Positions 9,175-16,084 of a stretch of DNA of 47,284 nucleotides are shown here, one piece after another. The stretch is taken from the NCBI GenBank assembly GCA_039820405.1, contig JBCBQC010000048.1:1-47284 (forward strand), read 5' to 3'. The position numbers and the translations under genes were made by a program. Origin of the DNA: CALLVY01 sp937899855. Lineage in GTDB: Bacteria; Bacteroidota; Bacteroidia; Chitinophagales; Saprospiraceae. Each line of letters begins with the position of its first letter. Positions within the stretch are counted from its first letter, which is position 1. The notes under the pieces were generated by a model. It had not been told where the DNA came from, ran no database searches, and was given only the letters and a program-made list of their open reading frames with translations.

Positions 9175-10569
9175 ATGGATAAAAACAAGCTCATCCTTTT
9201 ATTGCGCACTTTTAGCAAAGAAGAATTTCGGCAGATGGCGCGTTTCGTCCGTTCCCCCATCTACAATCGCCACGAGTTGGTGATCGAACTGTTCCACTAT
9301 CTCCGTCGGCAGATTGAAGGGAAAAAAAAGCCCATCGACAAGCACAAGGTCCTCGAACACCTCTTTCCCGACTCCCCGGGCGACTTGCAGGAATTGCACC
9401 ACCTGAGTTCGTACCTGTTGCGGGTGGCGGAGCAGTACCTGGCCTGGGCCGAATGGCAGAAAGACGAAAAGGATTGGGGAACTTACTTGCTGCGGGCCTA
9501 CCGCAAACGGGGCCTGGACAAGCCCTTTCGGCAAAACCTAAAAAAAACGCGACGGCAACACGACAAGCAACAATTGCGCAACGCTACGTTTTACCGCCAG
9601 CAGTACCAACTCCAGTGGGAAGAACACAGCTACAGTGCTAGCCACGGCCGGAGCAAGGGCTTCCACTTCCAGGAGTTCTCCGATGCCCTCGATCAGTCTT
9701 TTTCGGCGGAAAAATTGAAAAATGCCTGCGCCCTCCTCAGCCACCAAGCCGTCAGCAAAGAAAAGTACGACATGGGCATCCTGGAGGCCGTCCTGCGTCA
9801 CGTCAAGCAAAAAAACTGGATGACTTCCCCCGCCATTGCCCTACACTACCACAGCTGTCAAGCCCTGCTCGATGCCGACGACGACGACTCCTTCCAGGCC
9901 CTCAAGGCCCAACTCATCAACCAGCGCCAGTGCTTTACCCTCGACGAACTGCGCGATGCCCACCTGCTGGCCATCAACTGCTGTATCCGCCGCATCAACC
10001 TCCGCAAACCCGGCTACCTCCGCGAGGTCTTTGACCTCTACCGCTCCGGTCTGGAACTCGATCTTTTTCTCACCGACAACCAACTCTCGCCCTTCACCTA
10101 CAACAACATCATCCTAGCCGGCCTCAAGCTCAACGAGTTCGATTGGGTCTTGATCTTTTTACAGAACTACCAGCAGTACCTCCCCGAAAGCCAGCGCCAA
10201 AGCTCCTACAGCTACAACCTGGCCCGTTACTACTACGAGCTCGGCGATTACCAGCAGGCCATGCCCCTGCTGATGCAAATGGAAAACGACGACCTGCTCC
10301 ACAACCTCTCCGCCAAGAGCATGCTCGCCAAGATGTACTACGAACTACAGGAATACGATGCCCTCGACAGCCTACTCAATAGCTTCCGGACCTATATCTA
10401 CCGCAAGGAAGTGAGTTACCACCGCGATTTTTACCTGCCCTTTATCGGCTTTATGAATCGCCTGGTCGCCCTGCGGCCTTACGATCGGAAGGGCAAGGAG
10501 AAACTGCGCCAGGAGGTAAGGGCCTCTCGGGCACCGGAAAAAGATTGGCTGTTGAAGCAGTTGGGCTGA
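9175..10569 (+). CDS. Conserved-looking helical protein of unknown function
   Basis: The 464-residue product has no signal peptide or membrane segment, so it is probably cytoplasmic. The N-terminus (MDKNKLILLLRTFSKEEFRQ, then FVRSPIYNR) has the look of a conserved family signature, but I cannot name a family. The middle is Arg/Lys/Gln-rich and helical. Residues ~335-420 (YNLARYYYELGDYQQAMPLL, then AKMYYELQEYDALDSLL) read as two or three TPR-like helical pairs. This suggests a scaffold or interaction role, but no catalytic motif is visible. It stands alone between the secreted-protein genes and the convergent sdh operon. Codon use matches its neighbours. Confidence 0.75.
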   Translation: MDKNKLILLLRTFSKEEFRQMARFVRSPIYNRHELVIELFHYLRRQIEGKKKPIDKHKVLEHLFPDSPGDLQELHHLSSYLLRVAEQYLAWAEWQKDEKDWGTYLLRAYRKRGLDKPFRQNLKKTRRQHDKQQLRNATFYRQQYQLQWEEHSYSASHGRSKGFHFQEFSDALDQSFSAEKLKNACALLSHQAVSKEKYDMGILEAVLRHVKQKNWMTSPAIALHYHSCQALLDADDDDSFQALKAQLINQRQCFTLDELRDAHLLAINCCIRRINLRKPGYLREVFDLYRSGLELDLFLTDNQLSPFTYNNIILAGLKLNEFDWVLIFLQNYQQYLPESQRQSSYSYNLARYYYELGDYQQAMPLLMQMENDDLLHNLSAKSMLAKMYYELQEYDALDSLLNSFRTYIYRKEVSYHRDFYLPFIGFMNRLVALRPYDRKGKEKLRQEVRASRAPEKDWLLKQLG

Positions 10570-10587
10570 GGCGAGGAAAGGAGGGAG

Positions 10588-10628
10588 GAAAAAGAGAAAC
10601 CGGGGGCTGGATGGGTCCAGCCCCCGGT
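10588..10628 (-). terminator. Rho-independent terminator of the sdh operon
   Basis: ACCGGGGGCTGG at 10599-10610 pairs perfectly with CCAGCCCCCGGT at 10617-10628 (12-bp stem, 6-nt loop). On the minus strand the stem is followed by a T-rich tract (complement of 10588-10598), which fits termination of sdhB. The stem could also stop the convergent gene ending at 10569. Confidence 0.8.
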
Positions 10629-10644
10629 AAGGAAGAATGGGCCC

Positions 10645-11397
10645 TTATACGGCCTTCTCGGAGGCCAATACCGAAGCGACGTAGCTGCGGTTCATCCGCG
10701 CAATATTGTCGATCGAGATTTCCTTGGGGCATTCGGCTTCGCAGGCCCCTACGTTGGAACACATCCCGAAGCCTTCTTCGTCCATTTGCTTAATCATGGC
10801 CTGTACGCGCCGGCTGTGCTCGACCCTACCCTGGGGCATCAGCGCGAGGTGGGATACCTTAGCTGAGGTAAACAACATGGCCGAGGCATTCGGGCAAGCC
10901 GCCACACAGGCGCCACAGCCGATACACTCCGCCGCATCCATGGCCCGGGCCGCCGTATCCTTTTCGATCGGAATGGCGTTGGCATCCTGGGCCTGACCCG
11001 TATTGATCGAGATGTATCCACCCGACTGAATGATCCGGTCAAAAGCGGTCCGGTCAACCACCAGGTCTTTGATGACGGGGAAGGCCTTGGCGCGCCAGGG
11101 CTCGATCACGATCGTATCGCCGTCGTTGTAGTGGCGCATGTGGATCTGACAAGTCGTCGTACCCTGCATCGGGCCGTGCGGCCGACCGTTGATCACCATA
11201 TTGCAGGTGCCACAGATGCCTTCCCGGCAATCGTGCTCAAAGGCAACGGGCTCCTTCCCCTCCGCGATCAAACTCTCATTGAGTACATCCATCATCTCCA
11301 AAAAGGACATGTGCTCGTGCGCCTCTACTTTGAACGTATCAAAGTGACCCTTATCCTGCGCATTTTTCTGTCTCCAAACTTTTAATGTGAGTTTCAT
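10645..11397 (-). CDS. sdhB: Succinate dehydrogenase/fumarate reductase iron-sulfur subunit
   Basis: The 250-residue protein passes electrons from the flavoprotein to the membrane cytochrome b in complex II. The plant-type 2Fe-2S ligands are C57, C62, C65 and C83 (CREGICGTC ... TTTC). The two ferredoxin-like motifs follow: C158-IG-C161-GA-C164-VAA-C168 for a 4Fe-4S cluster, and C213, C219, C223 with the next cluster. I chose the ATG at 11397 (MKLTLKVWRQK). A frame extension to 11436 adds 13 residues that do not look native and would overlap the sdhA region. It is the last gene of sdhC-sdhA-sdhB; 46 bp separate it from sdhA and a strong terminator follows. Confidence 0.96.
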   Translation of the reverse strand: MKLTLKVWRQKNAQDKGHFDTFKVEAHEHMSFLEMMDVLNESLIAEGKEPVAFEHDCREGICGTCNMVINGRPHGPMQGTTTCQIHMRHYNDGDTIVIEPWRAKAFPVIKDLVVDRTAFDRIIQSGGYISINTGQAQDANAIPIEKDTAARAMDAAECIGCGACVAACPNASAMLFTSAKVSHLALMPQGRVEHSRRVQAMIKQMDEEGFGMCSNVGACEAECPKEISIDNIARMNRSYVASVLASEKAV

Positions 11398-11443
11398 TAC
11401 AACAAGAATTTTGTGCCAGTGGCAATAACTTGCCACCGGGGTT

Positions 11444-13486
11444 TTATTTATAGGAGCGCGTTTTCAACTCCACATTTTCGAATGTCAATTGCTCTTTGTG
11501 TACCTGGGGCTCTTCGGAGTCCCATTCCCAAGCCGCCACGTAGGCAAATTCCTTATCGCGGCGCAGGGCTTCTCCTTCTTCCGTTTGGTACTCTTCGCGG
11601 AAGTGCCCCCCACAGGACTCGTCGCGGTCGAGCGCATCGAGGATCATCGTTTCCCCGAGTTCGAGGAAATCGGCAACCCTTCCAGCTTTCTCCACTTCGG
11701 GATTGTAGTCGTTCAAATCACCGGGGATAAAGACATCCCGCCAGAATTCTTCCCGCAATTCCCGGACCATTTCCCGGGCTTTTTGCAAGCCTTCGGCATT
11801 GCGAGACATCCCGCAATATTCCCAGATGATCTTTCCCAAACGCCGGTGGAAGCTTTCCACTGATTGCGAACCTTTGATCGACATGAGCTTCTCCAGCCGC
11901 TCGCGGGTAGCGTTTTCTGCTTCCGCAAACTCGGGTTCATCGGGTGAGATCCAGGGCGTACGAATTTCCCCGGAGAGGAATTGACCGATGGTGTAGGGAA
12001 TGACAAAGTAGCCATCCGCCAGACCCTGCATCAGGGCCGAGGCGCCGAGGCGATTGGCACCGTGATCGGAGAAGTTGGCCTCGCCGAGGGCGAAAAGGCC
12101 GGGAACATTGGTTTCGAGATTGTAATCTACCCACAGGCCACCCATGGTATAGTGTACGGCGGGGTAGATTTTCATCGGCATCTTGTAGGGGTTTTCTCCC
12201 GAGATTTTCTCATACATCTGGAAGAGGTTGCCGTATTTTTCCTTGATGACGCCTTCTCCCAGCCGCGTGACGAGCGCGGGATCGGGGTCGTGGTGTCCCT
12301 GCGAGTGGGCTTCGGATTTGCCGTAGCGCTGAATGGCGGAGGCAAAATCGAGGAATACCCCCAGACCAGTAGGTACGATACCGTGGCCTTTGTCGCATTC
12401 CACCTTGGCCGCCCGCGAAGCCACATCCCGTGGTACGAGGTTACCAAAAGCGGGATAGCGTCTTTCGAGGTAGTAGTCCCGGTCTTCTTCCGCAATATCC
12501 AAGGCCGTCTTGCGGCCCTCGCGGATCGCAATGGCATCTTCTTTTGTTTTGGGTACCCACACCCGACCATCATTTCGCAAACTTTCCGACATCAGGGTCA
12601 GCTTCGACTGGTACTCGCCCGACTGGGGAATACAAGTGGGGTGGATTTGGGTAAAGCTGGGGTTGGCCATGAGGGCTCCACGCCGTACCGCCCGCCAAGC
12701 CGCCGTCACGTTGGAGTTCATGGCGTTGGTAGAGAGGTAGAAGACGTTGCCGTAGCCCCCCGTGGCGAGTACCACACAGTGGGCGGCGTGGCGCTCAATC
12801 TTACCGTTGAGCAGGTTGCGGGTGATGATGCCGCGGGCCTTGCCTTTGATGACTACCAGGTCGAGCATCTCGTGGCGGTTGTACATCGTCACGTTGCCCA
12901 AAGAAATCTGGCGCGACAAAGACTGGTAGGCGCCCAGGAGCAGCTGCTGTCCGGTTTGGCCCCGGGCGTAAAAAGTCCGCGATACTTGTACCCCACCGAA
13001 GGAACGGTTGGCCAGCAGCCCGCCGTATTCGCGAGCGAAAGGGACGCCCTGGGCGACGGCTTGGTCGATGATGTTGCGACTGACCTCGGCCAGGCGGTGG
13101 ACATTGGCCTCGCGGGAGCGGTAATCTCCCCCTTTGATGGTATCGTAGAAAAGACGGTAAACACTGTCTCCGTCGTTTTGATAGTTTTTAGCGGCGTTGA
13201 TGCCTCCCTGAGCCGCAATGCTGTGCGCCCGTCGGGGGCTGTCGTGAAAAGTAAAGGCCTTGACGTTGTATCCCAATTCTCCAAGGGTAGCCGCCGCCGA
13301 GGCCCCCGCCAATCCCGTACCCACCACGATAATTTCGATTCTTCTCTTGTTGTTGGGGGCCACCAGGTTCATCGTCGAGCGGTACTTGGTCCACTTCTCA
13401 TCCAAGGCACCTTCGGGGACTTTGTCGTCGAGGTTGATTTGAGGTTTTAAATCTTTAGAAACATTGCGGTCTGGTTGGACTGTCAT
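11444..13486 (-). CDS. sdhA: Succinate dehydrogenase/fumarate reductase flavoprotein subunit
   Basis: This 680-residue protein oxidises succinate to fumarate (or the reverse) with covalently bound FAD. The dinucleotide-binding motif VVGTGLAG lies at ~54-61. The HSIAAQGGINAA segment has the His (H88) expected to carry the flavin. Substrate-site features include the IHPTCIP segment and the EANFSDHGANRLGASAL block. The ~45 residues before the FAD fold form an N-terminal extension typical of the longer Bacteroidota/epsilon-type enzymes. It lies 30 bp after sdhC and 46 bp before sdhB, so the three are probably cotranscribed. Confidence 0.96.
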   Translation of the reverse strand: MTVQPDRNVSKDLKPQINLDDKVPEGALDEKWTKYRSTMNLVAPNNKRRIEIIVVGTGLAGASAAATLGELGYNVKAFTFHDSPRRAHSIAAQGGINAAKNYQNDGDSVYRLFYDTIKGGDYRSREANVHRLAEVSRNIIDQAVAQGVPFAREYGGLLANRSFGGVQVSRTFYARGQTGQQLLLGAYQSLSRQISLGNVTMYNRHEMLDLVVIKGKARGIITRNLLNGKIERHAAHCVVLATGGYGNVFYLSTNAMNSNVTAAWRAVRRGALMANPSFTQIHPTCIPQSGEYQSKLTLMSESLRNDGRVWVPKTKEDAIAIREGRKTALDIAEEDRDYYLERRYPAFGNLVPRDVASRAAKVECDKGHGIVPTGLGVFLDFASAIQRYGKSEAHSQGHHDPDPALVTRLGEGVIKEKYGNLFQMYEKISGENPYKMPMKIYPAVHYTMGGLWVDYNLETNVPGLFALGEANFSDHGANRLGASALMQGLADGYFVIPYTIGQFLSGEIRTPWISPDEPEFAEAENATRERLEKLMSIKGSQSVESFHRRLGKIIWEYCGMSRNAEGLQKAREMVRELREEFWRDVFIPGDLNDYNPEVEKAGRVADFLELGETMILDALDRDESCGGHFREEYQTEEGEALRRDKEFAYVAAWEWDSEEPQVHKEQLTFENVELKTRSYK

Positions 13487-13516
13487 ATCAGCTTCAGTTT
13501 GAATTCGCCAGTTGGC

Positions 13517-14200
13517 CTAGCGAAAAAAGAAAAAGAAAATGGGGATGATTGCAAAACCCAACGGCACCAGAATCGAGTAAATCGAGCCGACGACCTTGAT
13601 CGTTGGGGTGTATTTTCGGTGGTTCAAGCCTAGCGTCTGGAAGGCCGACTGGAAGCCGTGGTTGAGGTGGAAGGCAATGACCACCATGGAAATTACGTAG
13701 AAAGTTACAAAATACCACTGTTTGAAGGCATATGCAACTGGCGTGTACAGGTCTTTTACACCGTCGGCGTACTGGCCGTAGTTAACGGAGGGTAAATCGC
13801 CAAACTTCATCCTGAACCAAAATTGGCCCATGTGCACCAAAATGAACACAAAGATAACGACACCCAGCCATCCCATGTTGCGGGAGGCGAAGGAGGAAGA
13901 AGCCCCGGTCGCTACTGCGTAGCGCGTCCTACGAGCGGACCGGTTCTTACTCCACAGCAAGATGCCTTGCACCGCGTGGAGGAGGATGAAAAAATAGTTG
14001 CCGTAAGCAATCACCTTGATGATGGGATTGGTCGTCATCATCTTCGCGTAGAGGTTAAACTTTTCTCCCTCGTCCGGGATGAGTAGTTGGAGGTTCCCAG
14101 CCAAATGGACAACGAGAAATAACATGAGAAAGATTCCAGTCAAACTCATGATGACTTTTCTACCAATCGAAGAGGTCAGGAAGTTAAAAAACCAGTTCAT
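13517..14200 (-). CDS. sdhC: Succinate dehydrogenase cytochrome b subunit (single-subunit anchor, five-helix type)
   Basis: The 227-residue membrane protein anchors complex II and should bind two haems b and menaquinone. About five hydrophobic segments are visible, with His at the haem-ligand type positions in VVHLAGN (H32), LLHAVQG, LVHMGQF and AFHLNHG. No separate sdhD is present, consistent with the fused anchor of this lineage. I start at the ATG at 14200 (MNWFFNFLTSSIGRK). The frame stays open upstream to 14422, but that part contains the promoter at 14236-14266 and has no protein-like features. First gene of the operon. Confidence 0.94.
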   Translation of the reverse strand: MNWFFNFLTSSIGRKVIMSLTGIFLMLFLVVHLAGNLQLLIPDEGEKFNLYAKMMTTNPIIKVIAYGNYFFILLHAVQGILLWSKNRSARRTRYAVATGASSSFASRNMGWLGVVIFVFILVHMGQFWFRMKFGDLPSVNYGQYADGVKDLYTPVAYAFKQWYFVTFYVISMVVIAFHLNHGFQSAFQTLGLNHRKYTPTIKVVGSIYSILVPLGFAIIPIFFFFFR

Positions 14201-14235
14201 AAATACCGTAATTAGGTCGTTCGTTTGTAGCTGTA

Positions 14236-14266
14236 CAAAGCTATTTATTAAAATGCTTTTACCCAA
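14236..14266 (-). promoter_or_regulatory. Predicted Bacteroidota-type promoter of sdhCAB
   Basis: Reading the minus strand, TTG (14266-14264), 20 nt, then TAGCTTTG (14243-14236), an exact TAnnTTTG -7 box. Transcription would begin about 25-30 nt before the sdhC start codon. Sequence match only. Confidence 0.65.
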
Positions 14267-14602
14267 GAAGGGTTTCGCACTTGAGTGACCTTGAAAGTTA
14301 TTTAGAATTTGTCTAATTAACTTTTTGCCCCCGATAATTGCGCAAACACTAGGGCTAAAAAAATAATTTGTGTGTAAATGACTTGTTCGAATGCGCCAAC
14401 TTGTGTACTTTGCATACGACATTAGACCTTTCTAGCTCGGATGAGCGCCCTGTCAATTCACCATTGTTACATTTCCATCCGAGGGGAAATCCATTCATTT
14501 ATCAAGTGAGCAACGCCAAGTGTTGCCCTCCGGTTTTGGCCGGTAGCTTCTTCCGTGGTGCCTGCTCCACCATTTACTCACCCCTCTAATTCATTATCCA
14601 TT

Positions 14603-15220
14603 ATGGCAAAAAAGAAAGCCACCGAACCCGTTGCTGCGAGTGCCCCAAGTTATCAGCCCGCCAGTCTGGTAGTCCCTTACGACTACAAAATTCCCGAAGG
14701 TTTGCGAACCTTCTTTGTCAAGGTACACTTGCGCATCGTCGGTATCTATTTTCGCAAAACCGTCCTGGTGCCGGTGACCCCGACTCGTCGGGACGTGACC
14801 GTACAAGACGTCTTGGATGCCTACGTCAGCGAGAATGGACAAATCAATCGGCCCGGCGGACTGGCCTACGTCACCCAAACCCTGTCCAATCCCGAACGGC
14901 TCTCCATCCTCTCCTTCATCTACAACTACGAAGGCGGCGTGGCCCTGAGCGGTACCAATCGGCAGCCCGGCCTCTACAGCCTCACCGAAAGTTCCCTGGA
15001 CGACAACCAGGTGGCCCTCGGCTGGCAGTACTACGTCATCGATGGCCAAACCAACGTCAACAAAAGTAAGACCACAATCGGCGAAGGCTTTAAGTATTTC
15101 GCCGAGCGCCCCACGGGCTACAACCTCCGCAGCGGCGATACGGTCATCTGGCGCTTGGTGACCATCGCCCGGGTCCCCAATTTCCCCGATCCACTGTCCG
15201 TCTCTAAACACTACGTCTAG
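14603..15220 (+). CDS. Unknown protein, weak resemblance to DUF4430-like folds
   Basis: The 205-residue product starts MAKKKATEPVAASAP, a Lys/Ala/Pro-rich tail that looks disordered, and then appears to be beta-rich. TVQDVLDAYVSE, GWQYYVIDG and LRSGDTVIWRLV are laid out like the transcobalamin/DUF4430 pattern (TVLDAL ... GWxYYVNG ... GDxVxW), but this is by eye and may be convergence. No signal peptide or membrane helix. The chosen ATG at 14603 follows in-frame residues that look untranslated. A TACTTTGC at ~14407-14414, one base short of a -7 box, could drive it. It is a single-gene unit closed by the terminator at 15236-15268. Confidence 0.7.
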   Translation: MAKKKATEPVAASAPSYQPASLVVPYDYKIPEGLRTFFVKVHLRIVGIYFRKTVLVPVTPTRRDVTVQDVLDAYVSENGQINRPGGLAYVTQTLSNPERLSILSFIYNYEGGVALSGTNRQPGLYSLTESSLDDNQVALGWQYYVIDGQTNVNKSKTTIGEGFKYFAERPTGYNLRSGDTVIWRLVTIARVPNFPDPLSVSKHYV

Positions 15221-15235
15221 TAGCCACCCGGCTCG

Positions 15236-15268
15236 CCAACGGTTTCTTGCCCTGTACCGTTGGTTTTT
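15236..15268 (+). terminator. Rho-independent terminator after the unknown gene at 14603
   Basis: CCAACGGT (15236-15243) pairs with ACCGTTGG (15256-15263), directly followed by five T residues. Confidence 0.8.
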
Positions 15269-15297
15269 CAGATCCGTTAAAATACGGTGGGAATTGT

Positions 15298-15305
15298 TAT
15301 TTTTG
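15298..15305 (+). promoter_or_regulatory. Predicted -7 box for the phosphatase gene
   Basis: TATTTTTG is an exact TAnnTTTG match, 25 nt before the ATG at 15331 and just after the preceding terminator. No clear -33 TTG at the usual spacing. Confidence 0.55.
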
Positions 15306-15330
15306 TAAGGTAACGCCAAGCCTTACGTCT

Positions 15331-15786
15331 ATGAAAGTACTAATGGTCTGTCTGGGAAACATCTGCCGCTCTCCCCTCGCCGAGGGCATTCTCCAACACC
15401 AAATTCACCAGCGTAGCCTCGACTGGCGGGTAGATTCCGCCGGTACTGGCTCCTGGCACGTCGGCGAACGGCCCGACCCCCGCTCCATCGCCACCGCCCG
15501 ACAATACGGCATCGACATCAGCAGCCAACGCGCCCGTCAATTTACCCCTGCCGATCTCAACGACTACGACCTGATCTTTGCCATGGACAGCTCCAACTAC
15601 CGCGACATCCTCCGCCAAGCCCAAAAGGCTGACCAGGAGGCCAAAGTCGACCTCATCATGAACCTCGTCCAGCCCGGTTATAATCAAAACGTTCCCGATC
15701 CCTACTACGACAGTGAGGGTTTCGAAAAGGTCTACCAAATGCTGGCGGAAGCCTGTGAAAAACTAGTGGAAAAATACACGGAGTAG
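15331..15786 (+). CDS. Low-molecular-weight protein-tyrosine phosphatase
   Basis: The 151-residue protein (MKVLMVCLGNICRSPLAEG) has the N-terminal phosphate-binding loop C-L-G-N-I-C-R-S at residues 7-14, with Cys7 as nucleophile and Arg13 as phosphate binder. The C-terminal DPYYDS carries the general acid Asp. Its length is normal for the family (~150). It hydrolyses phosphotyrosine or similar phosphomonoesters in the cytoplasm; the native substrate cannot be inferred. The ATG at 15331 follows a -7 box. A longer in-frame start at 15247 would run through the preceding terminator and is rejected. Confidence 0.94.
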   Translation: MKVLMVCLGNICRSPLAEGILQHQIHQRSLDWRVDSAGTGSWHVGERPDPRSIATARQYGIDISSQRARQFTPADLNDYDLIFAMDSSNYRDILRQAQKADQEAKVDLIMNLVQPGYNQNVPDPYYDSEGFEKVYQMLAEACEKLVEKYTE

Positions 15787-15835
15787 GGAGAGTAAGGGTT
15801 CCTCCATCGAATGCGCGATGAACGGGGTGGTGTCT

Positions 15836-16056
15836 GTGGTGTCTTACCAATAACTATCGACGAATCTGGTTGATCTTTGGGGCCTGGCCTCCCATCCGCT
15901 AAGCGGTTCCCTCGCTTCGGACGGTGTCCGCTCCAAAAGGGGCGCTCACTCCTCCCTATTGCTCCCGCAATAGCTACGACCATTCCACTCGAAAGGAGGC
16001 TCGGCGAGCACCAAAACCTGGACCACCTTCCTCCAAAAGCATTTATAAGACACCAC
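15836..16056. repeat. Short segment bounded by 11-bp inverted repeats, possible small mobile remnant
   Basis: GTGGTGTCTTA (15836-15846) is the exact reverse complement of TAAGACACCAC (16046-16056). The ~200 bp between is GC-rich with small hairpins (for example ATTGCTCCCGCAAT near 15958) and has no gene. Together with its flanks it fills the gap 15787-16084. No target duplication is clear, so it could equally be a fold-back regulatory structure downstream of sucA. Confidence 0.35.
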
Positions 16057-16084
16057 CCAAACCGGATGCAGCCAAGTCCTTTCC

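Noticed and set aside
11981..13450. Long open frame antisense to sdhA (489 codons)
   Set aside because: sdhA is unmistakable on the other strand; the antisense product has no recognisable motifs and reflects GC-biased codon positions.
14401..14420. TACTTTGC as promoter of the gene at 14603
   Set aside because: One base short of the TAnnTTTG spacing and 190 bp from the start codon; too weak to list as a site.
15787..16084. Possible tRNA or other structured RNA between the phosphatase gene and sucA
   Set aside because: No cloverleaf with T-loop GTTCRAN or proper stem pairing; only the inverted repeats described were found.
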